The position numbers and the translations under genes are program-made. Positions 9,004 to 15,220 of a DNA stretch of 15,220 nt are shown here, in pieces (the stretch's first letter is position 1; each line of letters opens with the position of its first letter). The DNA is taken from assembly GCA_003024985.2 (NCBI GenBank), contig PXIH01S0001442.1; one strand, given 5' to 3'. The notes beneath the pieces are model-generated. The model had not been told where the DNA came from and ran no database searches. It saw only the letters and a list, made by a program, of their open reading frames with translations. This DNA is from Euperipatoides rowelli. Taxonomy: Eukaryota > Onychophora > Udeonychophora > Euonychophora > Peripatopsidae.

Positions 9004-9042
9004 GTTTCTTCTCTTTGCATTAGCGTCTCCATCCTGAACTTT
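9004..9042 (-). repeat. gag internal direct repeat, copy 2
   Basis: Matches 9529-9567 at a constant offset of 525 bases, with two differences in the first 37 positions. It encodes KFRMETLMQREETWMV directly before the zinc knuckle, where copia Gag proteins do not normally carry this N-terminal block. Confidence 0.85.
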
Positions 9043-9528
9043 TCATGGTACAAAAAGCAGATTTTCTCTTGCTCTGATGCTTCATCTCTTCTTGAAGCTT
9101 CATCACTTAGCCTATTTTTAATATATTTGACCATAAGGTCCTTTTCATTCTTAGCTTTTAGAGTGGCGATCAAAGCATCAAATTTTTGTGGCAGACTACA
9201 AAGCATTGCACCACTATATGATTAGGTTTTATCAATTCTCCCAAAGATGACAGTTTATCGACTATATTACTAATCTCATTAAGATGATCCCTCAAGCTAA
9301 TTCCCTCTTTATATTTACTAGAATACAATTTTCTTAGCAAGAACAACTTACTTGACATATTTACATGTTGGTGAGCTTCCCTGAGATGATACCACATCTC
9401 AGCAGCGGATTGTTTCTGATAATGACCAGTTGGGAGTTTTCTACCATTAGGGTCTATAGTCGCTCTTGCCATATTATCCTTTTTCATTCATGATGGTTTC
9501 TGGAATTGGTTGTTCGAAGACCTCCCAA

Positions 9529-9567
9529 GTTTCTTCTCTTTGCATTAGCGTCCCAATCCTGAACTTC
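9529..9567 (-). repeat. gag internal direct repeat, copy 1 (normal position)
   Basis: Encodes KFRIGTLMQREETWEV in the Gag N-terminal domain, following NYFNW as expected for the family. It is the presumed source of the copy at 9004-9042. Confidence 0.85.
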
Positions 9568-9668
9568 CAGTTAAAATAGTTATCATTATTAAGCTTTATG
9601 ATAGTACTGCGTATTTGATCCATAATTTATGTTTTTCTCGCTGTCATTTTTACGCGGCAAATGGTTTT

Positions 9669-9682
9669 CTGGGCACATAACC
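9669..9682 (-). other. half-tRNA(iMet) primer-binding site, element 2
   Basis: The plus strand reads CTGGGCACATAACC: one base different from the initiator tRNA-Met anticodon arm and from the site of element 1. It directly abuts the 5' LTR and precedes gag by about 45 bases. Confidence 0.85.
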
Positions 9683-9966
9683 CAATATATTTTATATTAT
9701 TCGCAGCACAAATAATGACTATAATACACTTATAATTAACAAATTAATAATTCAAGTATAATCAACAAATGAAGATGACCACACAGGTAACTTTCAACGT
9801 TGAGATTTAATAGATTGCACAAAGACAAAATATAACAAGCCAATTTGTCGTATGTATCAACACAAAAACCACCAGAAAAAATTAATAGATAACACCGGTT
9901 TAGTAGCTGCCTCTACAACTATTATAAAAAAATTGTACATTTGATCAATCAAAATCACTATGTACA
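9683..9966 (-). repeat. 5' LTR of copia element 2
   Basis: Aligns over its length with 6672-6983: both begin (plus strand) with CAATATATTTTATATTATT, share ACAAATAATGACTATAATAC, ATTCAAGTATAATC and AACGTTGAGATTTAATAGAT, and end near TTGATCAAT...CACTAT. The inner edge is fixed at 9683 by the adjoining primer site. The outer edge is put at 9966, so that the minus strand starts with TG, but this is uncertain by a few bases. Confidence 0.88.
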
Positions 9967-9994
9967 TTAAGAAATGTGAGGACATTTCTTAATG
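9965..9994. repeat. 13-bp perfect hairpin at the copia/LINE junction
   Basis: CATTAAGAAATGT (9965-9977), spacer GAGG, then ACATTTCTTAATG (9982-9994). It begins at the outer end of the 5' LTR and lies in LINE B sequence. Confidence 0.85.
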
Positions 9995-10620
9995 TTTCCA
10001 GACATTTCAGGGAATTGCAGATTTGATGCAAATTCCTTTAAGAAAATCCCCAATTTCTCAATCTCCTCCACCACCACCAAGATATCATCTGCATAAGCCA
10101 GTAACATTGGAATTGAAACACAATCATTTTCCTCCAACCGAAACTTTCCAATCGCTAAGCCATAGTGATTACTGATTATTACTTCATGTAGAACTAAAGT
10201 AAAAAGCCGTGGGAAATAGGACAGGCGTTTAATGCCAAAGGTCTTCTTCCAAACAATGTGGTGTCGAAACCAATGATCACAGTTTCCTCATGCACACGCC
10301 TTAATAATCCTATTGATAAGGAAATGTGGAACACCTTGTCTTTTCAGTATAGATACCATCACCTTATGCTTTATACTTGAGAAGGCTTTAGCCAAATCCA
10401 AAGCCAGTAAATAAATTACCCTTCCCTCTCTCCAGGCTTCATCAATTATCCTCCTTAATAGTAAATACATGGTCTTCAGCCAACCTGTTAAAAATGCCCT
10501 GATATCGAGGCAGAGGCAAGACCACCAAATCTAGCATATCAAGTAAAATTTTAGCATACAGCTTATAAGCAAAACAACACAATGTAATTTGCCTATAGTC
10601 ATTTATTTCATTGGGGCACC

Positions 10621-10632
10621 AAATCTTTGGGA
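10621..10632. repeat. SINE target-site duplication, left copy
   Basis: AAATCTTTGGGA, matched at 10848-10859 with one position given as N. Confidence 0.85.
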
Positions 10633-10847
10633 TCATACATACAGCTCCGATATTCTAGGCTGTTGGAGCTAGTGCATTTAAACGGTCACAGGTTCAATCC
10701 TGGGCAGCCCTAGTTTGGAAAATGGCAAGTTTTCTTTTGAGATCAGTATGCACTGGGGATTTTTTTCTGTATCTTGATATATACAGTAGACATCATTTGT
10801 ATATAATGTAAATAAACACAGAAATTTACTTCTGGAAATTTAAAAAA
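10633..10847 (+). mobile_element. tRNA-like SINE inserted in LINE B
   Basis: A 215-bp plus-strand insert containing a good RNA polymerase III B box (GGTTCAATCC at about 10692-10701, within CACAGGTTCAATCCTGGG) near its 5' end, a non-coding body, and a TTTAAAAAAAAA-type tail. An A box is weak or diverged. It is flanked by AAATCTTTGGGA (10621-10632) and AAATNTTTGGGA (10848-10859), an obvious target duplication. Removing insert and one copy restores LINE coding sense. Fits a tRNA-derived SINE mobilised by a LINE; the parent tRNA cannot be named. Confidence 0.8.
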
Positions 10848-10859
10848 AAATNTTTGGGA
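10848..10859. repeat. SINE target-site duplication, right copy
   Basis: AAATNTTTGGGA; partner of 10621-10632. It directly follows the A-rich tail. Confidence 0.85.
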
Positions 10860-11346
10860 CTGGAATTTGGACTGTGTGCAGCCATGTCGCCGGAATCACA
10901 TTATTCACCCATACCACCTGAATAATCTTGTGTATTCCTTAAGTAGATCCGGAGACCATTCCAACAAAAGCTCTAAATTAATTCTATCAATCACAGGAGC
11001 TGTTCCTTTCCTGAAAGTGCCAATTTCCTGAATCACTTAGCATAAGAGGGTGCCAGTAATCAGATTCTGCAATCAGCTCAACTTCATGACAAATTTATTC
11101 CATCCTAATAAACTTTTTCTTCCTTCCACAACCTCTGTAGATTTATAAGATAAATTCTTTAAAAAAAAGCTGTCAAACTTCCTAATTTATTTATCCCTAA
11201 ATGCTATTTTTCTCGCCAAGTTCAGTCTCTTAAGCTCCTCACCTAATCTTAGATCCACAATCCTTTTTGGCACTTTCTTGAGCAGCCATCGCTCTCCTTC
11301 TGATGTGTTAGAGAACTTAGTGCTGCCAAAGTTTCCCCCGCTGCAT

Positions 11347-12048
11347 CTATAACACCTCACAAACTCTAGAATACCAATCTGAAATCCCCCACATCACAAC
11401 TCGAAATAACTCTTTAATCCTGTTTTCAGAGGCCCTAATGTCCTCAAAAACCCAATCTGTCAATATTCCAATTTCTCCTACCACTCTTGAAGCACCCCAA
11501 AGGCCTCCTTCCTGACCCCATCTTGAATCCAAGCCCAGCATATATGAGCTTATGGTCAGACCCTACCCACCTCCTCCAAACCATTAACCCATTTTGTCTT
11601 GCACCAAACAGTAATGTCCAGGTAATTATTTTGACACAACACATAATTTACCCGTGACTCCAATTTCCCATTAGAACCGATTTACTTCTACTCCAAGAAG
11701 TTGCTACAACTAACAAATTGCGAGTGCCTATATTCTTAAGCAAAATCCTATTTCCATTTGAAAATTCATGTTTTAATCTAGGAACAATAAATGGCTTCCC
11801 CTCCACATCCTATCACATGAACCCAAATGTGCATTAAAGTCCGCAACAGTAATGGAGCATCATATACAGAGAATATCCCAATTAAACCACTTAATTCTTC
11901 AAATTCTATTTTTTTGCTAAAAGTATATCCCTAGGTATATGTGATTATAATTTTTCTTCCCATTAATTCCACCACCGCTATATTCTCACTTTGTGGTAGA
12001 ATCCTGACCACATAAACTACATTAATCCTAGCTAAAATGGTTACCCCT
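11347..12048 (-). pseudogene. LINE B APE-type endonuclease, 5'-truncated
   Basis: The minus strand shows GVTILARINVVYV (about 12010-12045). The catalytic ITVADFNAHLG block has ADFNAH at 11827-11844. ESRVNYVL (11637-11660) is the DNA-contact block usually written SRID-x-x. GSDHKLIYA has the S-D-H triad at 11552-11560. This order is diagnostic of the endonuclease of APE LINEs. The N-terminal block with the catalytic Glu is missing; homology stops at about 12048, where an oppositely oriented LINE fragment begins. Two or more frame changes lie between the blocks. Downstream, 11347-11540 stays open as the linker to RT. Confidence 0.8.
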
Positions 12049-12052
12049 AGAG

Positions 12053-12300
12053 GTGCAACGAGAACTCTTCCCTTCCCCTCCATCACACTTAGATGACATG
12101 GCTATTTTTGTTGAAACATGGTTGAATTCAAGCCATAAATGTGCTTTTTCAATTAATAATTATCAACATACCCATGTGTATAGAAGCAGAGAAGATAAAA
12201 CATTGGGTAGAGGTATATCCATTTACCTAAAAAATGATTTTACCATTCACAGCACTAAAGTTCCAGAAAATTCAGTTTGAAATTACTACGATGATGTTCG
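12053..12300 (+). pseudogene. LINE C: N-terminal APE endonuclease fragment
   Basis: A plus-strand open frame with DMAIFVETWLNSSHKC, where the E of VETWL (codon 12113-12115) is the conserved catalytic Glu of APE endonucleases. HVYRSREDKTLGRGISIYLK follows, the usual R-x-x-GRGGG-type block. This is the standard N-terminal third of a Jockey/CR1-type endonuclease; the frame ends with TGA after about 12277 and no further LINE block is found to the right. It abuts LINE B head to head at about 12050, and LINE B lacks exactly this part, but the two are on opposite strands. Confidence 0.75.
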
Positions 12301-12412
12301 GACCATTTTGTTAAAAATGACGCTGTTGCTGATTTGTTAAAGGTATAAAATCCTAGAAATTCACTTTGACTCTAATATACAAATTAAATTACACGTAAAC
12401 ACAAAATAGAAT

Positions 12413-12748
12413 TCAACTCACTTTAATCACTTTCCTTTTCTTTTTAACAACACGGATGAATAAGAACCCGAAAACTTCAATCACTAAACAAATCGCCTGT
12501 AATGGCTTCCATGCGAGATGCATGCAATTAACTGAAAAATTATGCATTATGGGTAAAATTCTAGTCATGACCCATGCTTCCTTCAGGTAAAGGTTGGAGC
12601 TACCAGACAAAAGTAATGCCAGGTTCACCATTAACATAACCATCAAACTTACACTTGACAACTTATAAGATACAAAAATCAACAAATTGTCCAGTCTTTG
12701 TGTCACAGAACGTAGCAATATGGACTGAAAAACTGAGGACGAAGACAT
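12413..12748 (-). CDS. unassigned 111-codon open frame with two hydrophobic stretches
   Basis: The longest motif-free open frame of the right half. The conceptual product has a hydrophobic stretch at about residues 30-49 (VSLMVMLMVNLALLLSG) and another at about 83-100 (LQAICLVIEVFGFLFI), followed by a basic end (KKKRK). This could be a small membrane protein or an exon of one, but hydrophobic open frames arise easily by chance in T-rich strands. No family, splice sites or promoter were identified. The local base composition is less AT-rich than the flanks, which is mild support for coding or repeat origin. Confidence 0.15.
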   Translation of the reverse strand: MSSSSVFQSILLRSVTQRLDNLLIFVSYKLSSVSLMVMLMVNLALLLSGSSNLYLKEAWVMTRILPIMHNFSVNCMHLAWKPLQAICLVIEVFGFLFIRVVKKKRKVIKVS

Positions 12749-13780
12749 AAGCTGAGACGTTCCAGGTTCATGTTTCAGCCGAGGCAGTTATGGAAGGGGT
12801 TTTTCCCTAGCTCCATCACCTTCCAGGATTCTTTAATCCAGTACGCTGCCTCCATGAAAGAACCGTTGAGAGATATAGTATTATAATAATAGTGTAAAGA
12901 TAAATGCACTCACATGCATCCATTAACCAAAAAGAATACACCTCTTCTCTTCTAAAGATTTATTTTTTTTTAAAAAATCAACAAATTATTAGTAACTAAA
13001 AAAAAAAAAAGTTAATAAAGTCCAGAGCATTAGTACATAGTATGTCACATCCTAACAATAAAAACGATATACAGTATATTAGTAATTAGATATAAGCTCA
13101 TCCGTACAATGATGATTGTGCTTATTGCAGAGGTGTATATTTTTACCAAAGTGTGCGCAAACAGATCGAAAATAATTTTGCCTTTGGGAAGAAAATGAGA
13201 AGAAATGGAGAGAAGGAAAGGAAGGTGGGGAGGAAAGGAACCATTTCTACAAAATAAGTGTAACAATAAATTTCTTGACAAACTTATTCAGTTTTATACT
13301 TTTGTTTATTGCAAATTTTTTAGTTAAACACTGTATTTATTTAATTAAATATCAAATACAAATATTTTTTAGTTTGAAAAAGAGATTCTATTTCAAATGA
13401 TAAACAGACTGTGATAAATCATGTCTGATCTAACACCCTAACAGGCAAAGTATCTTTAATTCTTTATTGTAGCAGCTTTAGTCTCTTAGCACTTGTACAT
13501 TTTTCACTTTGGCACAATCAAAGATCCCAGGCAGATGTATATTTGCCTCTTGATTTTTCTGAAATATCCAATGACAGCAGACACTGAACTAAACTTGTCA
13601 TGTTTGGCTCCTTCTTGTTACATCTAACTTCCTCTTGTATAAGACTTTATCTGCATGAATTCTTTTCCATTTTTCAGGTTACTTTTTCAATCACTGAATG
13701 CTTGGATATTTATTTTCTTTCAACTCATGCACACCATTCATTTGGTCATTCCATCATCAATGTCCTTTATCTTAGCCTCA
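12749..13780. other. non-coding, AT-rich; no gene recognised
   Basis: Contains poly-T/poly-A tracts at 12961-12976 and an A13 run near 13000-13012, and a nearly pure purine tract at about 13190-13245. Short open frames on both strands show no motif. The minus strand of 13450-13790 has a few modest open stretches but nothing I can assign. Confidence 0.45.
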
Positions 13781-14051
13781 ATGAAACCAAGTATTAAGTA
13801 AATTTTCTTAACATAATATAATTTACCTAATTATCTAAATTATCTTTTCTTTATTAATGCTCAAAAATAAAAATAAAGAGAATGCTGCCACCCCCGGTAC
13901 TCGGGAAGAATCTTATATCAGCTCGGGAGTATTTTCAGTTTAACATGTAGAATATACACCCCTGTCCTGTCCACTGTACAATATTATTAGAAATTACAGT
14001 ATTACATAAAATAACACATCCAACTACATGAAGTACTTGAATGCTCCAACA
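13781..14051 (-). repeat. probable 3' LTR of copia element 3
   Basis: The right edge at 14051 is set by the TG start after the polypurine tract. The left edge is a guess of ordinary LTR length; no second copy is in the window. It contains AATAAAG on the minus strand near 13848-13856, a possible polyadenylation signal, and a CCCGAG-containing patch at 13890-13930. Confidence 0.5.
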
Positions 14052-14062
14052 TACCCCCCTTC
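14052..14062 (-). other. polypurine tract of copia element 3
   Basis: The minus strand reads GAAGGGGGGTA followed directly by TGTTGGAG, a typical copia LTR start. The match in arrangement to element 2 supports the LTR call. Confidence 0.7.
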
Positions 14063-14063
14063 A

Positions 14064-14747
14064 AGTTCAAAAGTAGCCAAAGCTCTGTTTTCCAGTGCCC
14101 AATCAATATGATAGTCTATTTGCTGGTTTTCCTTTGTTCGGACAACCAGATCTTCTGGGAACCGTCTGGTCATCCACACCATGACCATCAATCCCTCATG
14201 TATGTCTGGATTTCCACATATACACAGGATAATTATCCTTCTGTTCTTCAATTTCCACGGGACAGGTCCAGGAAGGTTCATCTTCTTGAAAAGTGACACT
14301 TGTGGCATCCACAATCTTTTGAGATCCAGGAATACATATTCAGTAGGCCTTCCTGTCCATTCCATACCCCACCAAAAAGATTTTTTGCACTAGTATCGTT
14401 TTCTAGCAATTTCTAGGTATATGTGTGTAGGCTATACTCCCAAAGATTCTCAAATGCTCCACATATGGGACTTTTCCCTACCACAGTTCATAGGGTGTTT
14501 TTTTTCTTCCCTCGAGGCACAAACCCTATTATGTAAATAAGAAGCAGTAAACGCAGTTTCTCCCCATAACTTCAGTGATAACTCCTAATCCGTAGTGAGA
14601 CTCCTCATTGTGTTCATTAATGATGTGTTAATCCTCTCGGCTTTCCCATTTTGTTGTGGATTATATTGTACTATCAACTGGTGGATGATCCATTTCACTT
14701 TTGAAATTTCTTCAAGCGGTTGACTTTTAAATTGACTCATTCCATCC
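14064..14747 (-). pseudogene. copia integrase, C-terminal half (element 3)
   Basis: The minus strand reads SQFKSQPLEEISKVKWIIHQ, then YNPQQNGKAERIN (PQQNGKAERIN at 14627-14659; the catalytic Glu codon is 14636-14638). LKLWGETAFTASYLHNRV follows after a stop, then KTPYELW, HLRIFGSIAYTHIPRN and LVGYGMD. These are the conserved copia integrase blocks in order, across at least three frame changes and several stops. The first two catalytic Asp residues are missing because the domain is broken at about 14747. The stretch nearest the LTR (14064-14330) is the variable linker and includes an in-frame stop in the natural frame. Confidence 0.85.
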
Positions 14748-15121
14748 AGCCCTGGCTCAAGGTATTTTGCCACCCAAGGCACACTAAGATCTTGCCGCCC
14801 TTAATAAAATGCGTGTAAATAAAAGGAAATTCATTGATCCTTGGGGAAAAGGCATAAAAAATGTTTTTTTAATTTTCTATTTAAGATAAATATATTTTAG
14901 TTTTACATTTAAATCTGACAATTAAATATATTTGAATTTTAGATAAAAAAAGTTCTACATACAGTACATTATTAAAATAAAAGTTAACTAGACTTTAATA
15001 AAAAACTTAAAATATATACTGTAGGTAATTTCAACAGTTGTTTTTCTGCTGAAGTATGAATGTTTTATGGGATGACCCCCTCTTAAATTTAAAAAAAATT
15101 AAAATATACAGTAGTCTATAT
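14747..15121. mobile_element. possible hAT-like element interrupting copia integrase
   Basis: Copia integrase coding sense stops abruptly at about 14747. From there the plus strand reads CAGCCCTGGCTCAAGGTATT and then TTGCCACCCAAGGCAC, which resembles, from my knowledge of the family, a class of hAT terminal repeats starting CAGGGC and containing TTGCCGCCC. The following 300 bases are AT-rich and non-coding, as in a deletion derivative. The other end is not visible, so neither the inverted repeat nor an 8-bp duplication could be confirmed. Confidence 0.35.
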
Positions 15122-15220
15122 CAGGGGTGTCAGCTAATTTTAACATAAGATCTACTTTGCTGGTGAAAATCCATCCACGATGTACTTTTTCAAAAATTCC
15201 ATGGGGGGGAGGGTCAGCAT
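15122..15220 (+). repeat. possible hAT terminal repeat at window edge
   Basis: Starts CAGGGGTGTCAGCTAATTTT and contains AGATCTACTTTG and GATGTACTTTTT, the style of hAT termini (CAGGGGT...AGATCTACTTT) seen in several animal genomes. The preceding octamer GTCTATAT would be the candidate target duplication. The element continues past the window. Confidence 0.4.

Larger units (their letters stand above)
8926..9623 (-). pseudogene. gag: copia gag (element 2), frameshifted, with internal duplication
   Basis: The start is the minus-strand ATG at 9621-9623, chosen because IIKLNNDNYFNWKFRIGTLM follows directly and matches copia Gag N-termini. A frame change lies near 9485. The Gag core follows with AAEMWYHLREAHQHV, LFLLRKLYSSKYKEG and, after another frame change near 9190, MLCSLPQKFDALIATLKA. 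A CCHC knuckle CYNCLQIEHLSRNC with correct spacing lies at 8926-8967, again out of frame with what precedes it. Unusually, a copy of the N-terminal block (KFRMETLMQREETW) occurs a second time just ahead of the knuckle. Confidence 0.9.
6672..9966 (-). mobile_element. Ty1/copia retrotransposon with both LTRs, RT deleted (copia element 2)
   Basis: A minus-strand copia element of about 3.3 kb bounded by two related LTRs (9683-9966 and 6672-6983). Order on its own strand: 5' LTR, half-tRNA primer site, gag, zinc knuckle, protease, pre-integrase linker, integrase, polypurine tract, 3' LTR. Copia elements are normally nearer 5 kb; the shortfall is the missing RT and RNase H. The LTRs differ by substitutions and small indels, so this is not a recent insertion. 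No clear 5-bp target duplication was found. It sits inside LINE B and carries a 252-bp insertion. Confidence 0.9.
9967..11346 (-). pseudogene. LINE B linker and reverse transcriptase, interrupted by SINE
   Basis: On the minus strand the linker is followed by LLLEWSPDLLKEYTRLF (about 10925-10980), VIPATWLHTVQIPVPK (about 10855-10905), then, after the SINE, NDYRQITLCCFAYKLYAKIL (about 10550-10610). Motif A is ALDLAKAFSSIKHKV with Asp at 10396-10398. The next block is VSIPMLLAYADDILVVVEE, with catalytic YADD at 10084-10095. The palm active site is therefore intact at residue level, but the frame changes at least twice between motif A and YADD. RT continues beyond the copia insertion at 6671. Confidence 0.85.
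5900..12048 (-). mobile_element. LINE B, split by a copia element and a SINE
   Basis: A minus-strand APE-type non-LTR element. Its pieces are 12048-10860, 10632-9967 and 6671-about 5900. The coding sense continues across both interruptions: on the minus strand, IPVPK just before the SINE is followed by IWCPNEINDYRQ after it, and the YADD palm of RT before the copia element is followed by the thumb-type YLGAYITGD after it. The removed-insert length is about 2.6 kb, so the 5' part of the endonuclease is missing. The element carries many frameshifts and was clearly old when the others landed. The clade was not assigned. Confidence 0.8.
13781..14782 (-). mobile_element. Ty1/copia remnant: integrase, polypurine tract, 3' LTR (copia element 3)
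   Basis: On the minus strand: integrase (14782-about 14300), a short post-integrase region, a polypurine tract at 14052-14062, then an LTR beginning TGTTGGAG at 14051. RT and RNase H are absent between integrase and LTR, as in copia element 2. The upstream part of the element (gag, protease, first part of integrase) does not follow on the right; the sequence changes character at about 14747. It is a different copia family member from element 2: its integrase wording and LTR are unlike those of element 2. Confidence 0.8.

Noticed and set aside
6672-9966. A 5-bp target-site duplication around copia element 2
   Set aside because: The flanks (…CTTATT on the left, TTAAG on the right) do not match convincingly for any LTR edge I tried.
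10633-10720. A functional tRNA gene
   Set aside because: There is a B box, but I see no acceptor stem or clover-leaf and the A box is poor; a tRNA-like SINE head with target duplications fits better.
13045-13281. Minus-strand 78-codon frame
   Set aside because: Opposite strand of a purine-rich tract, giving a Pro/Leu/Ser/Phe-biased translation; no motif.
1-15220. CRISPR arrays, bacterial operons or prophage genes
   Set aside because: No spaced repeats, no dense gene packing and no ribosome-binding sites; the content is eukaryotic mobile DNA.

Overview
This is a repeat-dense, AT-rich (roughly two-thirds A+T) stretch of an animal nuclear genome. It is most likely an invertebrate, probably an arthropod: the mix of Ty1/copia elements primed by an initiator-tRNA fragment, hAT DNA transposons, APE-type LINEs and a tRNA-like SINE fits best there, but nothing fixes the species. 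Two single N bases (5943, 10852) point to a draft assembly. I recognise no intact host gene. Every coding signal that can be named is a decayed mobile-element gene, broken by frameshifts and stops.

Layout on the + strand. 1-1003: the 5' half of a minus-strand copia element (primer-binding site, gag, zinc knuckle, start of protease) running off the left edge. 1606-2086: an unidentified coding-like stretch followed by an A12 run. About 2181-2384: a GC-rich LTR-like island. 2568-3251: the 3' end of a plus-strand hAT transposase gene. 3638-5297: a plus-strand LINE (APE endonuclease plus the start of an L1/Tx1-like reverse transcriptase). About 5300-5900: featureless AT-rich DNA.

5900-12048 is the best-resolved part, a nested stack. 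A minus-strand LINE (APE, RT with YADD, C-terminal region) has been split twice: by a SINE at 10633-10847 with a 12-bp target duplication, and by a 3.3-kb minus-strand copia element at 6672-9966 with both LTRs. The copia element itself carries a 252-bp insertion at 8244-8495 with a 9-bp target duplication. The copia copy holds gag, protease and integrase, but reverse transcriptase and RNase H are missing.

12053-12300 is a plus-strand 5' fragment of another LINE. 12413-12748 holds one unassigned open frame with hydrophobic stretches. 13.8-14.78 kb holds a third minus-strand copia remnant (integrase, polypurine tract, start of the 3' LTR), also without reverse transcriptase. Its integrase is interrupted near 14747, probably by a hAT-like element. 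A second hAT-like terminus starts at 15122, close to the right edge.

Nothing here looks like a working cellular pathway. The interest lies in insertion order, internal rearrangements of the copia genes, the half-tRNA priming sites, and a few unexplained segments.
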